NCBI GenBank assembly: GCA_051530055.1
Contig: CM121343.1
Location: forward strand, 1,674,001-1,738,000
Source: Neoechinorhynchus agilis
Lineage: Eukaryota > Acanthocephala
Length of the DNA stretch: 64,000 bases
Direction of reading: 5' to 3'
The position numbers were made by a program, and so were the translations under genes. The notes under the pieces were generated by a model that saw only the letters and a list, made by a program, of their open reading frames with translations, had not been told where the DNA came from and searched no databases. This document shows, piece by piece, positions 38,011 through 47,848 of this stretch (position 1 is its first letter; each line of letters begins with the position of its first letter).

Positions 38011-41000
38011 ATGGGATTATCGTTCCCGAAGGCATCATCAAAAGACCGAAACTATAAAGCACACCAAAGCAGCAATGAAAATGCAATGAGTCCGAACGCT
38101 TTCAATGACGAGGAATACTTCGACGCCCGGTCCTACCTACCGAGATTAAAATACTTTGCCGTCCGTCCAGCTTTGGATAATATTGAACCAGAAAAGTGTA
38201 TATTCGACAACCAACGAGAAGCGACTGAACGTATGCGAAATCAGCGTGGCTCTCGTATGAAGATATTCGACAACTACGACGAAGCGCTCCACTATGTTAA
38301 ATCGAATCCGGATACGACGATACTCAATGCTTCAAAAACGGACTATAAATCTACTCGACAAAAGTCAAAAGAACGGGTTTTTTTCGCTCCTACACGGAAT
38401 TATTGCTCAGTTAGCCAAGTTCGCTTGAATCAGTTTGCATACTACATTCAGAATGGTGACATAGAGGCGGTACGAAAAGCGATTGATTCTAATCCATATT
38501 ATCTTGTAACGGATCACGATACTCCAACTGTTATGCAAGTAAGTCTCCTTTTGAAAGATCAACCAAAGTCTTTAGGAAACCAAAGGTCGCATGTAGGTAC
38601 AATGCTGCTCATATCTGCTCACGAGCCGTAAAGTCATCTCGCGAAGCAGCACAAATCCTTCAGATTATTCTTAACGCCGTTAGTAGCTTCACTTTTATGG
38701 TCCGAATATCAGTGTCTGATGTTATGCCCGCAAAACGGTGCCAACAACTACTAGATCAGTACCTTAATAACTGTGAACGCCTCGTCAGTAAACCCCTCCT
38801 TTCAAAGGAAATCGTGCTAATATTCGTTTGTTGTAGCAAGGTGATGCCCCCATTCATATCGCTGCCCGACTTGGAAACACCGACGTAATCACTGTACTTC
38901 TCGGCCAACCACTCTGCAACGCTAATCGATTGAACTCTATTGGACTTAAAGCTATACATTTAATTCCCGAGATTGGCGCAAATAATAAATCTCCTACTGA
39001 AATACGCAATGCTTTCGATGGTCCGCTATTTTAAAGATTTAACTTCAAATTACTTCGTCTTTAGGTTCCTTTTATATCGTCGCCATCGAAACCGAAGAAG
39101 TCGGACCTGTAATCCTTTTGGAACCAATTATGAGCTCCGATCTATGCGGTAGTACGTTCAAAAAATTTCGCCGTCAGCTGGTCGCATTAGCAGGACCAAT
39201 GACCAAAAAAGTGGTATGTATTATCTGTTTTGGCTGTTAAAATTTACATCCGTCCTGTTCATAATTTCCCAACTTACTATTATCTTTAGTTAAAGCCAAT
39301 GTAAAAGTCAACCTCGTCTTTAAGATCCTTCGTTTGTTACAAAATCAGAATAAGATTCAACTGAACAGTGTTCAATTGTATTTTTCATGTGTATTTGTCA
39401 TAACGATAAGGTTTAGTTATCATGTTTCATGGGAAATCTATTCAAGAAATGTCATCCACTATCGACTTTTTTCCTCCGTCCTGTTCATAATTTCCCAACT
39501 TACTATTATCTTTAGTTAAAGCCAATGTAAAAGTCAACCTCGTCTTTAAGATCCTTCGTTTGTTACAAAATAAGATTCAACTGAACAGTGTTCAATTGTA
39601 TTTTTCATGTGTATTTGCCATAACGATAAGGTTTAATTATCATGTTTCATGGGAAATCTATTCAAAAAATGTCATCCACTATCGACTTTTTTCCTCCGTC
39701 CTGTTCATAATTTCCCAACTTACTATTATCTTTAGTTAAAGCCAATGTAAAAATCGACTAGAATCAACCTCGTCTTTAAGATCCTTCGTTTGTTACAAAA
39801 TAAGATTCAACTGAACAGTGTTCAATTTTATTTTTCATGTGTATTTGCGATAACGATAAGGTTTAATTATCATGTTTCATGGGAAATCTATTCAAGAAAT
39901 GTCATCCACTATCGACTTTTTTCCTTTTTATACTATAGAGCCTAACAATTAGCTTTAAACTGGTTTGCGTCTTACCCCTTGAGTTTTTGATCTCATGCTT
40001 CCTTCCTGTTTCATAGCTTTGTGCTTAACGTTCATTCTCAATCATTTGCGCTCTTGGTGCTGTAATTGTTGTTTTGCATCGTTATTTATATACATCATCT
40101 GTGATCTTTCTTAATTTGGTTGTGATTTATTAGCGATCAAGGCAAGCTTTCATCTCCCATAATGCCCGTCGGATTAAGCATCAATCGATATAACGCGATA
40201 ACATGAAAAGTATTGAATGAAGATTTGAAAAATTAATTGTTGTTTTACATTTTTAACAACAACGAATCTTTCTAAGTGGCGACTATGAGAAATAGTAGCT
40301 ATGCTGTACACGATTCTTTAGGCTCATTTGAACTCTTGTGTAATTTTCCTCATTCTTTTGAATTATAGGCAAACTATATTTTCAATAGATATAAGCGTCA
40401 GAAATTCGTAAACAACAGCTTCAGGAGTGCATCCTTCGCTGGGACGCCTTATGAGTCAAGGAAATATCTGCGCAAGCAGGCCCGTAAACATTGTGTACCG
40501 ATTCGAGAGCGGTTTCCATTTTACGATTCCTTGATCGATCTTCAATCACCTGAGGGTTTGAATATTTTCGAAGCATACTTGAAGCAGATCTATATTCGAC
40601 ACAATGCGCCACGACTTTGGGCAATGATTATGTCTCGGATTTTAAAAAATAGAGAACATTTCATTGCGTCACGGTTGAGCAGTGCTTTTAACAGTCTTAT
40701 TGAATACCATGGTTCAGAATGCACTATTGACGAAGATCTAGCAGCTGAGTTGCATTCATTGTGTCATACTACAAGCTTTCTGAAATACATTCTTCATCGA
40801 TGCAATCCAAATGAAACAAAAAAGTGTTGCCATCAGTATTTTAATCCGAGTTTCAATGACAACAAATTCGACGAATTGTGTATTATGATGGACTTTACAC
40901 ACATTTCGAAACGATTCGGTTGCCTGGATGGATCACTTTACGGACCATCAATTTTTGAACCTGGCGCTCTTGAATACGATGTGTATCAAGCATTGGACTC

Positions 41001-41217
41001 GGTCGAAGTTAGCAGTACAGCTCATCCATTCATTCGTTTGTGGATGAGAGAGATGGTAGATGGAATCGAGTACGAGCCATCTGTAAGCGACGGTCAAAAC
41101 TTTCTTAACGCCTTATATGAACAAGCTGAATCAGAACTACAAACGAACGTATTGAACGACGTGGTTTACGTTTTGAAGATTGTCATCAACAAGGTGTGCA
41201 TGTTTGAAAGTTGTTAA
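38011..41217 (+). CDS. ankle2: Ankyrin-repeat LEM-domain protein 2 homologue (ANKLE2/LEM-4)
   Basis: Nuclear-envelope/ER protein that in animals promotes envelope reassembly after mitosis by controlling BAF phosphorylation through PP2A and VRK1. Exons: 38011-38538, 38586-38783, 38837-39020, 39065-39213, 40369-41217; all phases agree and give 635 aa. Visible are the conserved entry segment (FAYYIQNGDIEAVRKAIDSN, YYLVTDHDTPTVMQ) and CRYNAAHICSRA, which matches the vertebrate CRYNVMHVAA. Ankyrin repeat GDAPIHIAARLGNTDVITVL and the C-terminal block SLIDLQSPEGLNIFEAYL follow. A LEM motif was not seen, as in some invertebrate members. A donor-like GTGTGC at 41194 leaves open a further 3' exon. The 1.15-kb fourth intron holds a tandem triplicate, while the others are 44-53 nt. 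Confidence 0.87.
39245..39925 (+). repeat. Three tandem copies (about 220 bp) inside the ANKLE2 intron
   Basis: TCCTGTTCATAATTTCCCAA starts at about 39253, 39477 and 39697. Each copy continues through CTTACTATTATCTTTAGTTA, AAGATCCTTCGTTTGTTACA and ATGTCATCCACTATCGACTT. Copies differ by few substitutions and small indels, so the expansion is recent. Each copy contains a TTATCTTTAG acceptor-like motif. Confidence 0.9.
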
Positions 41218-42286
41218 AGCAAATCTGAGATTGAAGCAGCTACAGTACGACTCTGAGAGACGGGTTTTATTAAACGCTGTTAAGCACAAAGACTGTTCGG
41301 TTATTTATATAAAAACGACATGGTCGAATTCATATGTACCAGCGATCTAATCGGTATTTTGATGATATATTGCTCCAAACGCATCCAATTTTCCATTTTG
41401 CCACAAGTATTTACTCTTAAACTATTAATTTCTTCAACATTGTATGGCCTATATCGCCATTTTTGGTTATTTCTGGAGTTAGCATCCAAGACCTGCTTTT
41501 GAAATTATCTATTCGAAGGTGACTGAGTCCATTCAATCTTTAGAAGCTTAGGTTTTTCGTGTAGTTCCGAATGGATGATATTATATTCAGACCTGAGCTT
41601 GCCTTACGTTCTGAGCCACAAGTCTCAGAAAGTACCGCTATTCATCACTGTGATACGTGCTTTCGAAGTTTAATAAAGAAGTTCGATATCCGCTCCACGA
41701 TTGTAGCATCCTAGAATACAAGCAAAACATTTTCAGATTGCTCTTTTTATCGTTTCAGATGCCTAACCGAAATGAAGTGGTGCAGTAACTTGTTGAACGT
41801 TAGGAGAGTAGGAAAATGAAACCCGGAGTCAAATGTATCTTTATCAAACGACAATTAAAAAAGACAAAAGTCGTCTGATTATGTGTTTGATTGGACCTTG
41901 ACGATCGTTAAAGATAGTAGAATAGTTTTTTCTAAGAAACGGATATTTCGCCTCAATAATGTCCGGTTTATCCCTTGAATGATCTCAGATTAGTCCTATA
42001 ATGCTCATTAACGGTTTCAACAACACGTTTTATTTGTTTAAGAAGAGGACCAATGTACTTCTGAGTCCTCGTGATCACTTTAGAGTTGATGACGGATCCG
42101 GTGTGGATGACAAAACTTCAATGAACGGTGGAGCAACTTCGAACTATTTGACTAAAAAAGAATGAAATCCTCAATCACAAAGACAAACTTTTTCAAACGC
42201 GGCATGGACATAGGTACTAACAATCATTCCAACAATCACAGTTTAGAGGGATTGCAGACCCATTTCCCCATTCAGTCACACCAACT
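41218..42286. other. Region between ANKLE2 and CPEB
   Basis: Convergent gene ends meet here. No clear exon was found; the left part may hold a 3' exon of ANKLE2 if the donor at 41194 is used. No repeat was recognised. Confidence 0.45.
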
Positions 42287-43627
42287 TTAACTGGTGCCGC
42301 TGTCAGTGCTGCATCGATCGAATGCCTCGTGGTCGTCATATGAACGGAAATCCCTCATCAGGGGAATATGGAGTTCCTCTTTTGAACCGTTGTAAGCGGA
42401 TCCTTCTCGATGATGGTCGAACCAACAGATGGGGCAGAAGTACTCAAAGCAAGTGCGGCAAAAGGCGATCGTAGATTTGCGGATCGGAGCAAATAGATGG
42501 GCAAAATTTTTGCACATCGAACATGGTTCATCGAATAAGAAAGGATCAATCTGTAAGACTTTTTTAAATGTCGGCGTTTTTAAACGCAGAAACCTATCCG
42601 CGATTGCTTTTCGGTAGCTTAGATCATGCAGGAAAGTAACACGGCCGCTACCAATTGGGTACCGGTATCGATCGGTATCAATTCTTGCCTCGGCCACAGG
42701 TCCAAATTTTTCGGACATTATACGTGCTAGTAGATTAGCGGATATCATTCCGTGTAGAGCACCGACAAATACGGTTCTCTTGATGGTCATCCGTTTTCGT
42801 GATAGCATTTCATCGCGATTTGAGTTGCATTGTTGCAAGTACTTGGCATTCACGTGAAAATAATCGCACGTTCTCCATGGAATTATCTCGATTTTCTTCG
42901 AGCTTCCGGAATAAACTTGTTTGACACTCATAAAGAATCGTCCTAGTGGGTCGCGAAAGCAATTCTGCAGAAGAGTGCGAACGACGGATGAGTCTTCGAA
43001 TACGGCATAACAGTATCCAGGTAAGCCAGATCGGCGTTGGGCGGGGCATTTTTGCGGCCAATCGATCATCACGATTGCATGCGGAACAAGCATGTTTACG
43101 ACATGACGGACCTGCTGATCGCTCATACTCCAAGGAATTCCGCCAATAAATACCTTTCGAGAGAAATCGAAAGATGAAGTTGTAACGGAAGGAACGATGG
43201 CATCTCTTGATTGCCAAAATGGCATGTTTTTGATGCTTTTGTTGATCGCTGCTTGGCGATGTAGTTTCGCTCTTTCTTGAAGTATAGTGAACAATCTTCT
43301 GTAATATGGATTCGATGACTGGTTCGATTGATAACTTCCTGAAATATTGAGAGAGCCAGCAGCAAAGGCGATCAGATCATCGATTTCGTTATCCTGCACT
43401 TCCGATTCTTGTACGTCACTAAGATGCCACTCGTCGGTGATGGACGTTGGCGACGGCGTTGATTGATACGATGAACACTTTCTGACGACTAAGAACTCCA
43501 ACCCCGGTGGAGGCGGAATGTCACCATCGATTCCCAATAGCTTATATTTCTTTGTCATCGAGGGGGATGGTGCTCGTAAATGCGCACTATTCGAGTTATA
43601 ACAGACCGGACGCATACTAACCGACAT
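42287..43627 (-). CDS. Cytoplasmic polyadenylation element-binding protein (CPEB family)
   Basis: RNA-binding regulator of poly(A) tail length and translation, typically acting in germ cells and neurons. Single exon, 446 aa. A Ser/Pro-rich N-terminus of about 165 residues is followed by RRM1 starting FSRKVFIGGIPW, with VMIDWPQK and GYCYAVFED in CPEB style, then IIPWRTCDYF. RRM2 starts KRTVFVGALHG, with ARIDTDRYRYPIGSGRVTF. The C-terminal ZZ-type zinc module has Cys and His in CSMC...FCRTC...CPICWFDHH order. The second RRM and the zinc module make the family call secure. The subtype (CPEB1, or nematode CPB/FOG-1-like) is not decided; the short N-terminus and an unusual insertion after the Trp-Pro-Gln-Lys of RRM1 argue for a diverged member. 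Confidence 0.92.
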   Translation of the reverse strand: MSVSMRPVCYNSNSAHLRAPSPSMTKKYKLLGIDGDIPPPPGLEFLVVRKCSSYQSTPSPTSITDEWHLSDVQESEVQDNEIDDLIAFAAGSLNISGSYQSNQSSNPYYRRLFTILQERAKLHRQAAINKSIKNMPFWQSRDAIVPSVTTSSFDFSRKVFIGGIPWSMSDQQVRHVVNMLVPHAIVMIDWPQKCPAQRRSGLPGYCYAVFEDSSVVRTLLQNCFRDPLGRFFMSVKQVYSGSSKKIEIIPWRTCDYFHVNAKYLQQCNSNRDEMLSRKRMTIKRTVFVGALHGMISANLLARIMSEKFGPVAEARIDTDRYRYPIGSGRVTFLHDLSYRKAIADRFLRLKTPTFKKVLQIDPFLFDEPCSMCKNFAHLFAPIRKSTIAFCRTCFEYFCPICWFDHHREGSAYNGSKEELHIPLMRDFRSYDDHEAFDRCSTDSGTS

Positions 43628-43723
43628 TAGATACCTCGCCTCAGTAGCGCACTAGTCAACAACTGCGGTCGTAGTTTGTTCGTCGACTAAAGTTTCGCCA
43701 TCGCGCTTTGCCGCCGACGTATT

Positions 43724-44210
43724 TTATGAGTTTGCGGTGTTCATTGTACTCGCGGCTACTTTAATTAAAGTGGACGGATGCACGGTTGAGTCGGGTTTTT
43801 TGGATGATGCCGTAAACGCCAATTTTTTCATCTTTAAACTCTCAATTCGGTACCCGTTACCGTAACGCTTCGTGATTTCATCTGTAATTGCGTCCAAGAA
43901 ATTTCTAGATCTTACCAAGGTATCAAAATGTCACTCGGAAGTTCAAAACCTTTTCTATCACACGATTATCCGTCGAGGAGACAACCAATACCACTTGGAT
44001 CTCACGCGGAATAACTCGTGAAACAAGTTTACAATAATCAAAAAAATTAAACCAATTCACCAACGTTATAACGGATTTTTTCCGTTTGAAGAGATCTAAG
44101 GTAAAATGGAAGCGATAGATTTGTTTGTATGTGTTAATAATCTGAAAAAACTTGGCATATTTGCCAACATAAAAAGTTCCACCGGAAATTGAGGAATTCA
44201 AATCCTTCAT
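43724..44210 (-). CDS. Unidentified gene, possibly HORMA-like (weak)
   Basis: Two minus-strand frames, 44210-43923 and 43918-43724, are nearly continuous and look coding: IQVVLVVSSTDNRVIEKVLN in the first, then LDAITDEITKRYGNGYRIES and LKMKKLAF in the second. The join needs an intron or contains a one-base difference; a candidate donor (CCTTGGTAAG) and acceptor (AATTACAG) exist nearby. The strand order VV-VV-S-(ID)-VIEK resembles the VVVIS...VLERW segment of HORMA proteins such as MAD2, but this is a faint likeness and I do not assign it. It lies about 100 bp upstream of CPEB on the same strand. Confidence 0.3.
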
Positions 44211-44239
44211 TGGCTCGATGTAAAGACGTTATGCGTTAG

Positions 44240-46415
44240 ATTGTTTTGGCCAATGCGAAGTGAAATTTTTTTATTAGTATTTCGTCCTCTACGGGGACTT
44301 ATTTTTAACAAAAAAGATAGTATCTGTAAAACGCATAGGCTTTTTTGAAGCAGTAATAAGAGGCATATCCTTCAGAATCTCCGAGCAGAAATCATTCACA
44401 CCACCGCGCTGGATTACTATTGGTCGAAAGGACGGATGCAGCGTTCCCTTCCCGGTCACAGGTGCAGACTTAATGCTCCCGCCCTCGGATCGCCAGTGAT
44501 TCGTCTCAATCTTTTAAGAATTGTTTTAGTTTTTACAAAGTGATCTGGCGACTTAAAAACTTTCAAACAATTCTGAAGAAGTGCCACGTTGAGGACGAAG
44601 TTTTAATAAAATTAATTCACTTCGCTTTGACCAAAACAATCCATGAATAACCTCTTAAAACAATTCATTGTTTTTTTTTCGGTCAAAGTGAAGAAATTTT
44701 ATTAGTATTTCGTCCTCTGCGTAGAATTTAAGAATTGTTTTAGTTTTTACAAAGTGATCTGACGACTTAAAAACTTTCAAACAATTCTGAAGAAGTGCCA
44801 CGTTGAGGACGAAGTTTTAATAAAATTAATTCACTTCGCCTTGACCAAAACAATCCATGAATAACCTCTTAAAAAATTCATTGTTTTTTTTGGTCAAAGT
44901 GAAGAAATTTTATTAGTATTTCGTCCTCTGCGTAGAATTTAAGAATTGTTTTAGTTTTTACAAAGTGATCTGACGACTTAAAAACTTTCAAACAATTCTG
45001 AAGAAGTGCCACGTTGAGGACGAAGTTTTAATAAAATTAATTCACTTCGCCTTGACCAAAACAATCCATGAATAACCTCTTAAAAAATTCATTGTTTTTT
45101 TTGGTCAAAGTGAAGAAATTTTATTACTATTTCGTCCTCTGCGTAGAATTTAAGAATTGTTTTAGTTTTTACAAAGTGATCTGACGACTTAAAAACTTTC
45201 AAACAATTCTGAAGAAGTGCCACGTTGAGGACGAAGTTTTAATAAAATTAATTCACTTCGCCTTGACCAAAACAATCCATGAATAACCTCTTAAAAAATT
45301 CATTGTTTTTTTTGGTCAAAGTGAAGAAATTTTATTACTATTTCGTCCTCTGCGTAGAATTTAAGAATTGTTTTAGTTTTTACAAAGTGATCTGACGACT
45401 TAAAAACTTTCAAACAATTCTGAAGAAGTGCCACGTTGAGGACGAAGTTTTAATAAAATTAATTCACTTCGCCTTGACCAAAACAATCCATGAATAACCT
45501 CTTAAAAAATTCATTGTTTTTTTTGGTCAAAGTGAAGAAATTTTATTACTATTTCGTCCTCTGCGTAGAATTTAAGAATTGTTTTAGTTTTTACAAAGTG
45601 ATCTGGCGACTTAAAAACTTTCAAACAATTCTGAAGAAGTGCCACGTTGAGGACGAAGTTTTAATAAAATTAATTCACTTCGCCTTGACCAAAACAATCC
45701 ATGAATAACCTCTTAAAAAATTCATTGTTTTTTTGGTCAAAGTGAAGAAATTTTATTACTATTTCGTCCTCTGCGTAGAATTTAAGAATTGTTTTAGTTT
45801 TTACAAAGTGATCTGGCGACTTAAAAACTTTCAAACAATTCTGAAGAAGTGCCACGTTGAGGACGAAGTTTTAATAAAATTAATTCACTTCGCCTTGACC
45901 AAAACAATCCATGAATAACCTCTTAAAAAATTCATTGTTTTTTTTCGGTCAAAGTGAAGAAATTTTATTACTATTTCGTCCTCTGCGTAGAATTTAAGAA
46001 TTGTTTTAGTTTTTACAAAGTGATCTGGCGACTTAAAAACTTTCAAACAATTCTGAAGAAGTGCCACGTTGAGGACGAAGTTTTAATAAAATTAATTCAC
46101 TTCGCCTTGACCAAAACAATCCATGAATAACCTCTTAAAAAATTCATTGTTTTTTTGGTCAAAGTGAAGAAATTTTATTACTATTTCGTCCTCTGCGTAG
46201 AATTTAAGAATTGTTTTAGTTTTTACAAAGTGATCTGGCGACTTAAAAACTTTCAAACAATTCTGAAGAAGTGCCACGTTGAGGACGAAGTTTTAATAAA
46301 ATTAATTCACTTCGCCTTGACCAAAACAATCCATGAATAACCTCTTAAAACAATTCATTGTTTTTTTTCGGTCAAAGTGAAGAAATTTTATTACTATTTC
46401 GTCCTCTGCGTAGAA
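44240..46415. repeat. Tandem array (about 211-bp unit, nine copies) made of a foldback sequence
   Basis: From about 44500 to 46415 the unit GTAGAATTTAAGAATTGTTT, TAGTTTTTACAAAGTGATCT, CAAACAATTCTGAAGAAGTG, GAGGACGAAGTTTTAATAAA, TTCACTTCGCCTTGACCAAA and TTTGGTCAAAGTGAAGAAAT, ending TATTTCGTCCTC, repeats with 97-99 percent likeness by eye. Inside each unit GAGGACGAA...CACTTCGCCTTGACCAAAA faces TTTTGGTCAAAGTGAAG...TTCGTCCTC, so each unit is a hairpin. An isolated diverged end (AAGTGAAATTTTTTTATTAG, TATTTCGTCCTC) lies at 44255-44292. Confidence 0.92.
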
Positions 46416-46725
46416 CTTAATCTGAAGAAGTCATAAGTAGAGGACAATTTCATTACACAAAACCAATGTCCATTTCGAAGTAAACCAAAGATTGAAACCG
46501 AAAAGTATGTTCGGTGATGTTGATAGGCGCATTGAAACATTCGTATCGAATGTATCGTTCACCAGATCACAGTCCGCTCAACGGCGCTTTTTAACAATGT
46601 CAGATTCTCTATTTGAAATGTTATGCATAACTTAAATGGGCCCGAGGTTGGTTTTCCAAAAAAAATTAGACGTAAAATCTTTTAGTTTTGTAAAGTCATT
46701 CCTAATTCATTGCACTCTTAAAATA

Positions 46726-46965
46726 ATGTCCATTCTAGGATTAAATCGTCCCCCGGACGCTGACCGCATTTCCTCGTTGGATTGCGAGGCTTATTCTTTG
46801 GATCAGGAAAATCTTCTTGCGTCGCTCTCCTGTTTGTGCTGCAAGTCGTCGTCCGAGTTCGGCACAAAAGCTTCGTGCCGAAGATCCCAGCGCCCGTTGT
46901 GTTTCCACGCCGAAAGGAAGGAAAATGTAATTTTGTTTGTAAAGTTAAACCCTAACTTTATTTAA
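46726..46965 (+). CDS. Unidentified small frame, possible first exon
   Basis: Starting MSILGLNRPPDADRISSLDC, with a Cys-rich middle (SLSCLCCKSS). After ERKEN (46926) there is a donor-like GTAATTTT, so this may be the first exon of a gene that continues right, for example into the frame at 47136. GC content is higher than that of its surroundings. No family recognised. Confidence 0.3.
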   Translation: MSILGLNRPPDADRISSLDCEAYSLDQENLLASLSCLCCKSSSEFGTKASCRRSQRPLCFHAERKENVILFVKLNPNFI

Positions 46966-47135
46966 ACCTGATCACAAGGACTTAAAGAAGTTCAGCATTA
47001 AAATCTCACTATACGTAAACTTTAATCGGTGCTCAAACCTTTGTGTATTCAAAATAATTAGCGCGCAGTTTCAAAACTCGTTTTTGAAACGACCATTGGA
47101 ACTTGAAAATAACGCAATCGCTGTAATATTTGATC

Positions 47136-47312
47136 ATGGATGACAATCAGAAGCGCTGCCCTCAAAATCCAAGCGATGAGCCTAAAATCTATGTCACTCG
47201 ATGTGGAACAAATAGCATCAGGCTTATTTATCGACACGGCAAATATCGTTATGACGGAGTTCTGGTTAACAAACTTGCGCTGGATCTAAGAGCTCATTTA
47301 ACAACGAAATAA
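47136..47312 (+). CDS. Unidentified 58-aa frame
   Basis: MDDNQKRCPQNPSDEPKIYV followed by TRCGTNSIRLIYRHGKYRYD and ending in ALDLRAHLTTK. Amino-acid composition is balanced and basic, unlike random frames of this AT content. Could be a complete micro-protein or the last exon of the preceding frame. Function unknown. Confidence 0.3.
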   Translation: MDDNQKRCPQNPSDEPKIYVTRCGTNSIRLIYRHGKYRYDGVLVNKLALDLRAHLTTK

Positions 47313-47475
47313 TGTTAGATTTTAGAATTATAAAATATACTCTTTAAATGAAACGCGAATTTGCACTCTCGCGCAGAAAAAGTCTGTCCCAAATGCAGTA
47401 TTAAAAAAGAAATGCAATTATGCAACCGGCTCATTTTGTATGCATTCGTGTTATCATGAATAACCTGGGCTAAGA

Positions 47476-47673
47476 TTGCAATTTACTGGTTGTTTTTCTA
47501 CTCAATCTAAGATCAAGGTCGCCATACCTTTCAAACGCAAAGGAAACCATAAGCCATCTTTAAAAATTAAAATCATAAATATTTGGAATGACGAGCACCT
47601 AATCCATGCCAAGAACCGTGAAGCAAAAATTTTAGTTTTTAAAAAGCAAGAAATGCTCGCTCGTGTTAAGTGA
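47476..47673 (+). CDS. Unidentified 65-aa basic frame
   Basis: Lys-rich (KIKVAIPFKRKGNHKP, LKIKIINIWNDEHLIH, ending in VFKKQEMLARVK). It lies just beyond the 58-aa frame and before the convergent LRR gene. Coding status uncertain, function unknown. Confidence 0.2.
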   Translation: MQFTGCFSTQSKIKVAIPFKRKGNHKPSLKIKIINIWNDEHLIHAKNREAKILVFKKQEMLARVK

Positions 47674-47848
47674 TTGATAAAAGCGATACTCACCATAATG
47701 ATTTACTATCATCTGCGCATCGGATACGTTGGTTCCTTTTGTCGAATCCGAGTAGGCGATTTGATCACCAGCTCCAGAGATACTCGTAGCATGTACACAA
47801 AGCCGCTAGCACATCGGCAAAATGATTTACACACACACTGCTTAGTCC

